Shown here one piece after another: positions 35,798 through 46,800 of a DNA stretch of 64,000 nucleotides; positions within the stretch are counted from its first letter, which is position 1, and every line of letters starts with the position of its first letter. Source of the DNA: Flavilitoribacter nigricans DSM 23189 = NBRC 102662. GTDB lineage: Bacteria; Bacteroidota; Bacteroidia; Chitinophagales; Saprospiraceae. Where the stretch lies: NCBI RefSeq assembly GCF_002646595.1, contig NZ_PDUD01000040.1, forward strand, positions 1-64,000, read 5' to 3'. Both the position numbers and the translations under genes were made by a program. Below the pieces are notes generated by a model. That model was not told where the DNA came from and searched no databases. It saw nothing but the letters and a program-made list of their open reading frames with translations.

Positions 35798-38700
35798 CTA
35801 CTCCACGCTGAAAATAGTGATCGGCCCCAATAAACCAGCCGGCAACAGTTCCCGGCCTTCCAGGCGATAAGGTGCCGTGGTCCAGGTCACCCTTTCCGCT
35901 TCCGGCAATGCATGATCACCGATCAGGCGATTGGCCCAGGTATTGCTGACTTCTACTTCCAGCAGGTTATTGCCTGCCCGGAGAAAATCGGTTATATCGA
36001 CTTCGTAGGGAGCGGTCCAGGCTACGCCGCATACTTCGCCGTTAATTTTTATTTGGGCCAGATCGTGCACTTCACCCAATGATAAGTAATAGCGGCTATC
36101 ATTCGCCTCTTCACCCTTCCATTCAAAATTATTGGAATAAACGACGGTGCCGGAATAGTAGCGTACGGCAGACGATTCGTGCGCCGTCCAGTCGATCAGT
36201 TGCTTGAACTCCAGGGCCGCAGCTGGGCCACCGAAGGCGGTGTCGAAAGAAACGGACCAGGCTCCGTTCAGTTCCTGCACCGGAGTATATTCCGGCCAGT
36301 TATTCTCAAAAGTTCGATCGGTTTCCTGTTGCCGGCCGAAAACTACAAAACGGGATTCGAAGGCATTCAGTCGCAGGGGGAGGGTTGTCCGTTCACCGGC
36401 TGTCTGCCACTGGCTACAACTTTGCCATTGATCCCGATTGGGATCATAAAGCATCGGCGTTTTACCGCTCACCCTAAATGAAAGATCCAAGTCCTGGACT
36501 TTATCCGATTGATTTGCAATAAAATACACCTCTTCATCTCCATGACGACGATGGTTCCAGGCGATGTTTTGAGCAGACGGATCGTCGGCTTTGCCGATCA
36601 CTACATCTTTGGCCAGACCGAATGGTTCAAAGGAATCAGCCGTATAGGTTCCCGTAATGAGCTGCCCTTTCCCAATCTTGGTGGCGACCAATTCCGTTCC
36701 CCGCGATCCTGCGAACAAAGTATGGATCACTTCATCGAACTCCGCCTGCTTGGAGGCCGGTTCGAGTTCCAACAAATGCGTCGGTTTTTCCTGCATGTAG
36801 ACGTTAGCACCCTCCCGTACCAGTTGGAGTATCTTCTTCGCGACCGCCAGACTCATCCGGTTGCCTTCGGGCATCATTCTTCGGGAGCCTGGGATCACCA
36901 GCAGGGAATAAGCAGCTCCGCCGGGCAGGACAATCTTTCCGTCCCGAACTTCGCTCAGTCGCAATAAGGCATGCCGGTTAAAGGAATCGTAGGCATTTCC
37001 CCGCAGCGGATCGACCCAGTTGACCGGATCGGCAATATTGGCCACTGAGGTCACTCCTGCCGGTCGCTGCCGCGTCGGGATCCCGCTATTCGCCAGACGG
37101 GCTTTCTCCCGGCGCAGGATCGTATCTCCGAATATTCCGGGTAAAACCGGCACCAGACGATCCGGCAGCAATGCCCGGCGGGGAAATTCCTCTCCAGTAA
37201 AAACGGCCACATCTACTACCGGAACACCAGTCTGCAGCAGTTCCTGACACCGGGTAATGTAGTCCATCCAGGCCGGGCCGCCGGTAGCGAACCAGGTCTG
37301 ATTAGGTTGGTAGAAAAAGCCAACTGTTCCGAGGGTCATCCCCGGTTTTTTATCTACCCAGGGATTATGGTTAAAAACGTGGAAGATAATACGGTTGATG
37401 CCGAGTGCGAAATTGCGATCCAGGTCCTGTTTCAGTTTGGCCGGATGTTCGTCCCAGTCCAGCCGGATTTCCGTAAAACTCTCCGACTGAATGATCTTCT
37501 TCCCGTAGATATGTCCGCCCGAGATCGCATCCAGGATGTCGTTGGGTTTATCGTGGGTCGGACTGTTGTACCAGAATTCACCCATGGGCAGATCGACGGT
37601 ACCGTGGTGCAGCATTCCGTCTCCAACCATCACCGGGGCGATACTTTCGGCACTGAACAGCAGGCCTTTGGCCGCTGCTTTCTGCTTAAAGGTCCCAAAG
37701 AAATTGTCCCGGACCAATTCGCCGATCGTCTCCCGCACATCCAGCAATACCTTTTCGCTGAATTCAGCGGATTGCACCGGCACTCCCGTCATGACCAACA
37801 AATACGGCAGCAGATCGTAACCCCGGCGACTGGCAAACTCTTCCGTGAAGGACGCCGACCAGTTTTGACTCCCGCATTCCCAACTATCGACATGGAAGAT
37901 CTTCAGTGTTTCTTCGATCGTCTCCGGTGGTATCTGTTCGTAAAATGCGCCCAGCCAGCTGTCAAACTGGAGTTCCACAGCAGCGGGATCAAATTTATCG
38001 CACTCCAGGCCCTTGGCCCCACCGCCGATGTAGTTGGTTTTGCCCGTGGAAGTGTATCCGATGCGGCGAACGCGCCAGTTGCCCGCAGGTATGGTCCATT
38101 GTAATTTGCCGTTAGCATCGACCCGATCCGTCAAGTCTATAATGTCTTCCGGCGATATCCACTGTTCAGGGTCGAATTGTTTGTGCGCCGTATGGTCGGC
38201 AATCCGCCAGATGGACCCGTTTTTGCCTTCGTACTGATGTATTTTAGCTTCCGCCGATAATTCAATGCCAGGTATTTTGAGCGATTGTCGCCATTTGGCT
38301 GCATCGAGATCTTCCGCCCCTGGTTCCGTGCCCTCCGGATCGTAGCGGAGCCGGAAATATCTGGCGGTAGCCGGAGGAATGGCGTGGGTCACATCCACCT
38401 GGCCGTCCATCCATCCCTGCCGTTGGGGCTGCAGGCGGGTATGTTGTTGAAAATTGGTTCCGTTATTACTGGTTTCCACGATCAGACGGTGGGCCTGAAA
38501 AATATTGCCCGCAGCTTTGATTGTGATCGAGCGGCAGGTAAAGGGTTTATCAAATTCAAATTGGATCCAACCCGGTTCGTCCGCTCGCAGCCGCTGGTCC
38601 TTTATCGCAGGATCGTTTAACCAGAAAACGTCGGTATCGGGCAGGTTGGTAGTAACTAGGGGCTTTAAAAGGTAACTAGACTGCAATTGCTCCGGATCAA

Positions 38701-39226
38701 CCCGATAGGCATAGGTTTTAATGTCTTGGTAGAAGCCCTCGATAGTCTCCGGCTGGGGCAGATCGCCCGACCATTCCCCGGCCGTGAGCAAGGCATCCGC
38801 CCACACCACCTTCTTCATGGATTTCTCCGGACTGATCCAGGGACCGCCGGCAGTGGTAAATCCGTCACAGGCGTGTAATCCAAGTTTGATTCCCACCCGT
38901 TCCGCTTCCGCAAAGGCAAAGCGCACCAGATCCCACCAGTGTTCCGTCATCTGCACCGCGGGCGGTGTAAATTTGGGTGGATCGGAAGCGCCCCGGATAA
39001 AGAAAATATAAGCGCCGCCGATGCCCTGTTGTTGCATCGCTTCCAGGTCGAGGGTAATGCCGGCTTTGGAAACGGCGGCATCATTCCAGTACCAGAAAAC
39101 CCACGGCTGGGCCGTGAAGGCGTCCGATTCGGTAATCGTTCCTGGGTCGTTCACCGAACCACAGGCTCCGAACAGTAAGGATAAAAGGGCTAGCTGAATT
39201 AGCAGGTAAAGGCGTATTGGTCTCAT
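35798..39226 (-). CDS. GH106-family alpha-L-rhamnosidase, lipoprotein
   Basis: A 1142-residue surface or periplasmic lipoprotein (lipobox LFGAC, Cys22). WVFWYWNDAAVSKAGITLDLEAMQQQGIGGAYIF and the LHACDGFTTAGGPWISPEKSMKKVVW stretch are the GH106 N-terminal TIM-barrel signature; DSWECGSQNW and KIIQSESFTE lie in the catalytic barrel, and two galactose-binding-like domains end the protein. GH106 enzymes cleave alpha-1,2- and alpha-1,4-linked rhamnose in rhamnogalacturonans. Its ATG overlaps the stop of the preceding gene (ATGA, 4 bases), showing translational coupling. Confidence 0.9.
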   Translation of the reverse strand: MRPIRLYLLIQLALLSLLFGACGSVNDPGTITESDAFTAQPWVFWYWNDAAVSKAGITLDLEAMQQQGIGGAYIFFIRGASDPPKFTPPAVQMTEHWWDLVRFAFAEAERVGIKLGLHACDGFTTAGGPWISPEKSMKKVVWADALLTAGEWSGDLPQPETIEGFYQDIKTYAYRVDPEQLQSSYLLKPLVTTNLPDTDVFWLNDPAIKDQRLRADEPGWIQFEFDKPFTCRSITIKAAGNIFQAHRLIVETSNNGTNFQQHTRLQPQRQGWMDGQVDVTHAIPPATARYFRLRYDPEGTEPGAEDLDAAKWRQSLKIPGIELSAEAKIHQYEGKNGSIWRIADHTAHKQFDPEQWISPEDIIDLTDRVDANGKLQWTIPAGNWRVRRIGYTSTGKTNYIGGGAKGLECDKFDPAAVELQFDSWLGAFYEQIPPETIEETLKIFHVDSWECGSQNWSASFTEEFASRRGYDLLPYLLVMTGVPVQSAEFSEKVLLDVRETIGELVRDNFFGTFKQKAAAKGLLFSAESIAPVMVGDGMLHHGTVDLPMGEFWYNSPTHDKPNDILDAISGGHIYGKKIIQSESFTEIRLDWDEHPAKLKQDLDRNFALGINRIIFHVFNHNPWVDKKPGMTLGTVGFFYQPNQTWFATGGPAWMDYITRCQELLQTGVPVVDVAVFTGEEFPRRALLPDRLVPVLPGIFGDTILRREKARLANSGIPTRQRPAGVTSVANIADPVNWVDPLRGNAYDSFNRHALLRLSEVRDGKIVLPGGAAYSLLVIPGSRRMMPEGNRMSLAVAKKILQLVREGANVYMQEKPTHLLELEPASKQAEFDEVIHTLFAGSRGTELVATKIGKGQLITGTYTADSFEPFGLAKDVVIGKADDPSAQNIAWNHRRHGDEEVYFIANQSDKVQDLDLSFRVSGKTPMLYDPNRDQWQSCSQWQTAGERTTLPLRLNAFESRFVVFGRQQETDRTFENNWPEYTPVQELNGAWSVSFDTAFGGPAAALEFKQLIDWTAHESSAVRYYSGTVVYSNNFEWKGEEANDSRYYLSLGEVHDLAQIKINGEVCGVAWTAPYEVDITDFLRAGNNLLEVEVSNTWANRLIGDHALPEAERVTWTTAPYRLEGRELLPAGLLGPITIFSVE

Positions 39227-40353
39227 TGCGGGTGCTCCTCCGAAGATTTAAAGTGTAAACTACTCGTGCCCAAGTCTTGGCTGGTAGCCACGGCAATGCC
39301 TCTATCCTGCCCCTTATTGACGGCACAGTAAAAATGATAGACCACCCCTTCGTGCTGAATGACACAGGACTTATGCGCGAACATGTCATCGTAGGGTTCC
39401 GAAGGAGCGATCAGGTCTTCCCCCTCCCATTCCGTCCAGTGTACCAAATCGTAGGAACAGGCAAAGCGGTTGAAGGCCAGATGATCTTCCCGGGTGGGCC
39501 AAAATGCGCCAAAGTAGAACATCACCCAGATATCGTCGATCTTCTGGAGCACGGCGTCCCCGGAGATACCTTTGTGGTGATTGATCAGGGGAGTATCTCC
39601 GAAGCGCTGCCAGTCCACCATATTCTCGGAGACCGCCATGCCGATGCGCTCGGCACCCCGCGCCGGATTGATACTGTCCCCCCGGGCATTGTAGTACATC
39701 ACGAAGGGATATCCGGTGAGTTGTTCTTTATCTTCCATGACCCAGGTCTTGTAAATCGTGCTGTTATCAAACCAGCGGGCGTTACTGTCGGTAGCCATAA
39801 AGATCGGTTCGTCCAGTCGCTGCCATTCGTGCAGTGAAGTTGGAGATTGGCCGGTAAAAGCCATACCCGCCGAGAGCAACCCTTTTTCGTACCCGCGGGA
39901 ACTACCGCCGAAGTAAGGCATCCAGTATTTATCATCATAAGTATGTAGTTCGTAGGAGCCACCCCAGGTGGGATCCTGCAGCGCCGGATAACCCGCCTTT
40001 TGATTTTCATCCCAGTCGGTGCTGTCGGAAAAGGACAATACCGTGCCCAGCGTATTCCATTGCAACAGGTCTTCACTCTCCGCCAACCAGGTCTCATATC
40101 CCCGGCCGTCAAAGATAAAGTAGGTCATGTACCAGTGATCGTTTTCCCGAAAGATGGTCGGACAATCAATTTTCAGGGTGTCCGAATCCGGGACCATGAT
40201 CAAGCCGTATTTGTACGGCGTCCGGATGGTTTCGTAGACTTCCTGCATTTTCTCCGCAGAGACTGTTGTCGGCAGCGGCTCCGGCTCGGAGCATCCGGCT
40301 ATTCCGGCAAAAAGGAGCAGCGCAACAAGCGCCCGGCTAACTGATCTTATCAT
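39223..40353 (-). CDS. GH43/GH130-like five-bladed propeller lipoprotein
   Basis: A 376-residue lipoprotein (lipobox GIAGC, Cys21). Repeated blade motifs (HWYMTYFIFDGRGYETWLAESEDLLQW, IWVMFYFGAFW, GMAVSENMVDWQRFG, VVYHFYCAVN) and an early acidic residue in KIDCPTIFREND fit the five-bladed beta-propeller of GH43 and related clans. It would release arabinose, xylose or galactose residues from pectin side chains; the subfamily cannot be assigned by eye. Second gene of the leftward operon, 72 bases after the GH67-like gene and fused by overlap to GH106. Confidence 0.75.
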   Translation of the reverse strand: MIRSVSRALVALLLFAGIAGCSEPEPLPTTVSAEKMQEVYETIRTPYKYGLIMVPDSDTLKIDCPTIFRENDHWYMTYFIFDGRGYETWLAESEDLLQWNTLGTVLSFSDSTDWDENQKAGYPALQDPTWGGSYELHTYDDKYWMPYFGGSSRGYEKGLLSAGMAFTGQSPTSLHEWQRLDEPIFMATDSNARWFDNSTIYKTWVMEDKEQLTGYPFVMYYNARGDSINPARGAERIGMAVSENMVDWQRFGDTPLINHHKGISGDAVLQKIDDIWVMFYFGAFWPTREDHLAFNRFACSYDLVHWTEWEGEDLIAPSEPYDDMFAHKSCVIQHEGVVYHFYCAVNKGQDRGIAVATSQDLGTSSLHFKSSEEHPQ

Positions 40354-40425
40354 GCTTCTGAGTTAATTGGATGGTCATTTTAAATTTCATAATGGTGCCG
40401 AGGGATAAATAGTAGTAATTACTTG

Positions 40426-43164
40426 CTAATAAAATAGCCAGTCGACCGGTGCGCCGTCCTTTTGGTCCGTAATTCCGGCATCGTGCATTTTAATATCCGT
40501 GTCGCCGGTAACTGCTCCCAGGATCAGCACCCGACCCTTTCCGAGTTTTAGTTCGTGTGTGCCGGGTTCGTAGGTATAGGTATAGATATTGACCGGATAC
40601 AACCCGTCCATTCGCAGGGCATTGGCAATTTTGATATCGGCCTGCCCCCGGTTGTTGGCACTGGCGTTCGTTTCCAGCGTGGGCGGACGCAAGGTCGTAT
40701 AGCTGTTGGTATTAAAATACCCCACGACGATCTTCACCGTGTCCTGATTCTCGAATTTCAGGATGGTGCCTTCCTCCTGCTGTTGTTGGTCCCCAAAGCG
40801 GATACCCTGCAGTTTCCCCAGTTCCGGCGCTACTTCCAGGATCTGATAGTCGCGGTCCGCATAAATTTTGGCCCCCGCCCGCAAATCATAAGTCCCCTGG
40901 TGTTCGCTCAGAATAGTGATGGATGCCGGTTGCAGGATCGCCCGTTTCGGTCCTGTAGCGGCGCCCTCCTGCTTGTCCTGCAGGGTGGCTACATTTCTTT
41001 GAAAGTTGTCGAATTCATTCTGATAATGGACCAGCAATTCCGCCCAGGTCTTGTTCGTTCCGTCCCGACCGGAGATCGGTACCCGGCGCTGTTGCGTTTG
41101 CATACTATTAGCGTAGAGGTAAGTATCTTCGGTCCGCTCCACCAGATCCGCAAAGTGGGTCAGACTCCGTTCCAGGTGGACGCCGGCCGCTTCCAGTGCG
41201 GTTACATCACCCTGGTATTTATACTCCAGCACTTTCATGGCCGCCTGGACTTTCTCGTAAAAAAAGTCCGCAATGTCGCGGTAGCAGTATACATCGTTTT
41301 TCAGGCGGGCAAATTCCGCCGCGTTGGCCTGCACCGATGGGGCCGCCCGCTCGATAGCTTCCACGGCCCGTGCCGCGTGTGCTTTCACCGCCTCGACCAG
41401 GGGCAGCGGCAATTCTCCGCTATGGGATTCCCCGGCAGCTTCCTTCCGGGCGTAATCGATGGGCCGTTCGCCTTCCGGGCCGTTGCTGTCCACGAAGCTT
41501 TGGTAGACATTCCATTTATCGGGATTTACCAGCTGGCTCATGAACATCCCCAATAACAGGGTCTGCCGGTTGCCGTCGGAAATCCCGAAGCGGCGAAGCA
41601 ATTTAGGCGCGATCTCGCCCATTTCCTCGTAAGCCGTCAGAATATCTCCGCCACCGGCTTCACAGTCATAAAAACGGGCCAGTCGTTCGGACCAGTAGGC
41701 ATCCTCCTCCACTTCGTCCCGTCGACAGTCCCAGGCGTAGCGGGCCCAGGCCGCGTACCAGATCCAGTCGCGTTCCATTTCCAGCAGGCGGGGATCCGTT
41801 TTATCGGCGGTATAGGGCCAGTCCCAATAAGAAGCCTGCGGGTATAAATGCAGTCCGTTGGCTCCCTGCAGATCGTGCATGGCCACGGTGCTTTTCCGGA
41901 TAAAATCCGGCGAACCGTAGCGAAAGGGTTCCAGGTTGGCCAGGATGTGCACGTTGGAGATATGGACCGATCCCAGCGAACTCAGTGCCTGGTGCACATC
42001 TACCCAGGAATTCCGGGGTTCGTAGGTTGTCAGTGATTCTCCGTTGTATTTTGCGGTGGTGTAAAGATTCCGGTAACTTTTCAAAGCTTCGTCCATTACC
42101 CGTTTGGGGTCGGTGTCGTGCCCCCGGAGCACAATTGGTGGTTCTTCGCTGATGTTCAGGCGTTCCAGGCCGTCCTTAACGCCGGGAATGATCGTTTCGG
42201 TAAACCACTCCACATCGTCCTCGATCGTATTCATGGCCTCGCCCAGGCACACCATCAGTCCCACATTGGGGTACTTTTCGATAAAGGCTGCGACGGATTT
42301 ACGCGTATAATCCGCCACTACCGGAATGATCGACCGGGACCTGTCCTGCGTTTCGATCTCATGGTGTTCGGCGAAGGGTTTGGATACAATAATATTGTAA
42401 AACATCTGGATCACCCAGATACCGCGCTTGTCCGCTTCCTCGGTCAAAAAACCGAAGATCTCCTCGTTGCGGGCGAAAGTGTCATCATCCACTTCTACCG
42501 CATAAGGGTAATCCGGCAAACGCACCAGCGATGCGAAGGGGTGTCCGTTCCAGAGGTAAAGGGAATTGAGGCGGTTTTCCACCATCATGTCCAGGTATTG
42601 GATCCAAAGTTCCTTATCGTAAAACCAGGGGAAATTTTCGGGAGTATACGGGTATTCGTACACTTCCCTTTCGGGCAGGTATTCCGTTTTTTGCAGGCCG
42701 ATGCAGGTTCCCCTCAGTACCATCTCCGGTTGCTCGCTCCGGTCGATCGCTTCCGGGATACCTCCTTTGGAGGCGATGCGGTCCGCCAGATCCAGGCAGG
42801 CGTAGAGTACGCCGCTGGCATCTTTTCCCGCTATCCAAGTCTGACCTCCTTTTTTTTGAATGCGATACCCTTCCTTTTGCTCATTTTTGCTCATCCAGGT
42901 CTGATCGATCAGATGATCATCCGAATTAAGCCCGATCACGATAGAAGGACGATTAGAATTGGTATCCAGCGTTTGGGTGTGTGCCACCTGATAGCCCTGC
43001 TCTTCCAAGGCTGCGGAAAGACGTTCAGCGGCGAATGCTATCCTCGGGGAAAGGTCGGCGGCCTTAACCAGTGAGACCGTCTTCGATTGATTACAGGCAC
43101 CCAGCAAAATGGTCCAGACAGCAAGCCAGAGCCAGTTTTTAAGGCGATTTTTTGGTAAAGGCAT
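40426..43164 (-). CDS. GH67/GH115-like (alpha-glucuronidase-type) lipoprotein, family unassigned
   Basis: A 912-residue lipoprotein (LLGAC, Cys24), first gene of the leftward operon. The N-terminal domain (LSPRIAFAAERLSAALEEQGYQV, PSIVIGLNSDD) resembles the zincin-like N-domain of GH67/GH20 enzymes; the middle is a TIM barrel beginning RGTCIGLQKTEYLPE, with LYLWNGHPF, PNVGLMVCLGEAMNT, SNVHILANLEPFRYGS and Tyr/Trp-rich walls (LYPQASYWDWPY). A helical region and a C-terminal beta domain follow. In a pectin locus an alpha-uronidase (glucuronic or galacturonic acid) is the most sensible guess, but the CAZy family is not clear to me. Confidence 0.6.
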   Translation of the reverse strand: MPLPKNRLKNWLWLAVWTILLGACNQSKTVSLVKAADLSPRIAFAAERLSAALEEQGYQVAHTQTLDTNSNRPSIVIGLNSDDHLIDQTWMSKNEQKEGYRIQKKGGQTWIAGKDASGVLYACLDLADRIASKGGIPEAIDRSEQPEMVLRGTCIGLQKTEYLPEREVYEYPYTPENFPWFYDKELWIQYLDMMVENRLNSLYLWNGHPFASLVRLPDYPYAVEVDDDTFARNEEIFGFLTEEADKRGIWVIQMFYNIIVSKPFAEHHEIETQDRSRSIIPVVADYTRKSVAAFIEKYPNVGLMVCLGEAMNTIEDDVEWFTETIIPGVKDGLERLNISEEPPIVLRGHDTDPKRVMDEALKSYRNLYTTAKYNGESLTTYEPRNSWVDVHQALSSLGSVHISNVHILANLEPFRYGSPDFIRKSTVAMHDLQGANGLHLYPQASYWDWPYTADKTDPRLLEMERDWIWYAAWARYAWDCRRDEVEEDAYWSERLARFYDCEAGGGDILTAYEEMGEIAPKLLRRFGISDGNRQTLLLGMFMSQLVNPDKWNVYQSFVDSNGPEGERPIDYARKEAAGESHSGELPLPLVEAVKAHAARAVEAIERAAPSVQANAAEFARLKNDVYCYRDIADFFYEKVQAAMKVLEYKYQGDVTALEAAGVHLERSLTHFADLVERTEDTYLYANSMQTQQRRVPISGRDGTNKTWAELLVHYQNEFDNFQRNVATLQDKQEGAATGPKRAILQPASITILSEHQGTYDLRAGAKIYADRDYQILEVAPELGKLQGIRFGDQQQQEEGTILKFENQDTVKIVVGYFNTNSYTTLRPPTLETNASANNRGQADIKIANALRMDGLYPVNIYTYTYEPGTHELKLGKGRVLILGAVTGDTDIKMHDAGITDQKDGAPVDWLFY

Positions 43165-43459
43165 CTCTCAATTTGTTGAAGGTATGTAGGCAATTTTGAT
43201 CATTTCTCCGATCCGGGAAAGAAAGCATGGTCGAGAAAGTCCTAAGATAGCGGTTGTGTGCCGCTTTTTCTCCGGACTACTTCCAGCGCATTTTCCGCTT
43301 ACCAGCCGACGGCTTTCCTCTCAATAAAATGGACCTGCCGGGGGCCTCCGGAAAGTGATTTACAGCATATCATTTCATTCTTTTTTGGGATCTGCAAAGT
43401 CCACTCCGACTTTGTAAATAATCAACTAAAAATGAAACCGATTTTGGGGCAATAAAACG

Positions 43460-43473
43460 TGAAAACGTTTACA
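43460..43473. promoter_or_regulatory. LacI-type operator, copy 1
   Basis: TGAAAACGTTTACA, one base off a perfect palindrome with a central CG, the pattern bound by LacI/GalR-family regulators. It lies 296 bases upstream of the leftward operon's start and exactly 310 bases from copy 2. Confidence 0.6.
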
Positions 43474-43769
43474 TTTTTCGACAAATTCAAGCATTTGTTT
43501 TTGATTTTCGCTTGAAAGTCAGCCGGAGCTATCCCATCATCAGAATCAAATTTAGCATTGAGTCATCGCCATCAGCACCTCAGGATAAAACACTCCCATA
43601 ATCGCTCATTTTTACATATTCGATAAAGATTTACATATATTATTTTTCATAATTAAAAAGTAAATCTTTTCTATCACCCGAGCTTAGTCCGGTAATTTTT
43701 CGTCTCCAAAGAAGCCTAAAAGTATCTGAAAAATTTGTCTTTTTTGGTAAAAAAAGAGAATAATTATCG

Positions 43770-43783
43770 TGTAAACGTTTACA
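43770..43783 (+). promoter_or_regulatory. LacI-type operator, copy 2
   Basis: TGTAAACGTTTACA, a perfect 14-base palindrome with central CG. It lies 109 bases upstream of the GTG start of the rightward operon, so a transcript start just downstream would fit operator control. No LacI-family gene is in the window. Confidence 0.7.
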
Positions 43784-43891
43784 TTTTAGAAGAATTTTAA
43801 TTATTTGTTTTTATGCACTCCAACAAAAGATTTTGTCCCTATATTGGGCTGCATTCGCCTATTATTTGAAAGCAAGAACAGAAAAACCAAG

Positions 43892-46800
43892 GTGAGATCT
43901 AATATCAAAATCAGTCTTATTGGGCCGTGCGCAGTGCTGGTATTCCTGTTTGCCTGCCGGAGCCATCCCGTTCCGGATCCAGTCGAACGGAATGCAGCTT
44001 TGCCGATAGCGGATTATTCATTTAAATACGACTGGTTTTTAGATCCTCCCAATGAATTTCGTTCCCATCCGTTTTACTCCCTTAACGACAGTCTGGAGGC
44101 CGGAGAACTAAGCCGGCAGATCCGGGATTTCAAACAGGCCGGTTTCGGTGGCTTTTATTTGCACAGCCGCCAGGGACTGCTCACGGATTACCTTAGTGAA
44201 GAATGGTGGGAGCTGATGAATGTGGCAGTAGAATCCGCCCGGGACGTTCAACTCCGGGCCATGTTCTACGATGAGGACAAATGGCCCAGCGGCTATGCCG
44301 GCGGGCTCATTCCGGAACAATCCGAAGATTTCCGTGCGAAGGGGCTGGCGAAACTCGACCTCGAAACGGCCCTGCCCCCCGGATCGACCGTGCTTAAGAA
44401 GGACAGTGCATTTCAATACATTCAGTATACGGCGCAATACGGCTACGATATTTTCAACGGCACCTGTTACGTCGACCTTTACAATCCGAAAGCGGTGCGG
44501 CAGTTCATGGAAAGTACCCATCTCCCCTATTTTGGAAAATTCGGCCCGAAGATCAAAGCCGGAGAACTTTTCATCTTTACGGACGAGCCCCATATCCACG
44601 CCCGCTATTTTCCCGCTGGCACCAAACACTACGGTACCCTCTCCTACTCTCCTTATCTGGAAGAAAAATTCTGGGAACTGTACGGAGATGCTTTGCGTGA
44701 TCAGGTCGATCTGCTGTTCGAAGAAAAAGGAAACTGGCGGGAAGTCCGCTGGCAATACCACCGGGCTAAATCCCTGCTGTTCGAAGAAAGTTACACCCGG
44801 CAGATCGCCGAATTTTGTGCAGAGCACGGAGCTCAACTTACCGGCCATTTTCTGGGGGAGGATGGCTTACAAAAAGTACGGGACCGCATCGGTAATTCCT
44901 CCCTCCACTACCGCAGCATGCAGCAGCCCGGCATAGATCATCTGGGACTCACCATCGATAAGCGGATCATCACTGCCAAATATCTCAGCAGCGTTGCCAA
45001 TCAGTACGGCAAACGCATGCGACTGAGCGAGCTATTCGGAATCAGCGGTCAGAACATCAACTTCCAGGAAAGGAAGTGGCTGGGCGGCTGGCACGCCGTT
45101 CTGGGGATCAACCATTTCTGCCCGCACCTGACCTCGTACAGCATTACCGGCGCCCGAAAAAGAGATTATCCACCAACCTTCTCCTACCACCAGCCCTACT
45201 GGCCGTATAACAAAATAATCGAGGATTATCTGGGCCGGATCAGTTACGCCGCTACCGTTGGCCAATACGATCCCCGGGTACTGGTGATCAGTCCGCTGGA
45301 AAGTGAATACCTCAAAAGCAGGAATGAAGGGGAGTTTACCGGTAGCACGCTGCAGGTCCTAGAAAGCCTGCAGGATCACCACATAGATTTCGACATGGGA
45401 GACGAGGAGATCCTCAGCGATATCGGCGAGGTGGACGCCAATAGGATAACGGTCGGTGAGATGCAGTACCGATACGTCATCCTCCCATCCATGTTGAGTC
45501 TGCGACGGACTACGCTTCAGCTATTGTTAAAATTTTCCCGAGCGGGAGGCGCTATTTTCAGTACGGGAAAATTGCCCCGGTATTTTGACGGCCGGGAAGA
45601 TCCGCAGGCACTGAGCCGCCTGCGATATGCCGTTACGTCACTTTACGGTGAGACCTTTGAAAAAGAACTGACGCAAAAGATACCAGCCGCGCTCCGGATC
45701 GATGGCGATCAGGCAGAAGATATCTGGCTGCAGACCCGAAAGGCCGGGCCCGACCAGTTTTATCTGCTCTACAACCGCTCCAATGTTTCCGCAGTAAGCA
45801 TGCAGATACAACTGCCGGCGGGAACAACCGATCCGGTGCTCTGGGACCCGGCGGAAGGTAGTACTTCCCGGCTTCTGGCGAATCCTGATGGGAATATCTC
45901 CCTGCAACTGGCCCCCGGCGGATTTTACTGGATCACAACGGGACAGCTCAGTAAAAATGTACCGAACCTTCGGCAAAGTGATTCGCCCCGGTCCACAACT
46001 GCCCGATTACAGCTACAAACGCCCTGGCTGGGCAAAAGACTGGATCCCAACGCCCTGCTTCTCGATTTTGCCGCCTATTCCATGGACGGCGGGCAGACCT
46101 ACAGCGAACCCGAGCCGGTTATCGGTATCTGGAACCGCTTGAAAGAGGAGCAATACCGGGGAGACCTGCGGCTGAAGTTTTCGGCCGCCATCCAGAGCCT
46201 GCCGGAACAGTGCGCGCTGGCCATAGAGCGTCCGCATAACTTTCGACAAATACAGGTCAACCGGCAAACGGTGACCTTCGGAAAAAACGGGGACTATTTC
46301 ATCGACCGGGGGATTGCCAGCCGGGATATCACCAGCTTACTTCGCACCGGCCGTAACGAGATCGATCTGCAGATCAGCTTTTCGCCACCGGATCCACTCA
46401 GTCCGGAACCGGCGCAGCGGTACGAAACGGAATTGGAAAGTATTTACCTGACCGGAGACTTCGGCGTATTTTCCGAACAGGTAGATACCATTTCCGATAC
46501 CCAGCGTAATCGATCCAAGGATCTGGCCGACCGGCCCGCCTATGCTTTTGAAGACTATTTCCTGGATCGGGAAAAAAGCCGGTTTTCGGAGAACCTGACG
46601 CTCCAGGGATATCCATTTTATGCCGGGAGCTTCACACTTGCCAATTCCTTTGAGATCGACGAAAAGGAACCCGGTAAACGCTACACCCTGGATCTTTCGG
46701 AAGTGGCGGCCATGGTTATTGAGGTGAGCATCAACGAGCAGTTCGTGGATACCCTGAGCTGGTCGCCGTATCGGACGGATATCACTGATTATATAAAACC

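Larger units (their letters stand above)
43165..43891. other. Divergent control region of the pectin locus
   Basis: AT-rich region between the leftward (43164) and rightward (43892) operons. It holds two LacI-type palindromes (43460-43473, 43770-43783) inside a duplicated 45-base block (43458-43502 and 43768-43812). No small gene is credible in it. Confidence 0.6.
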
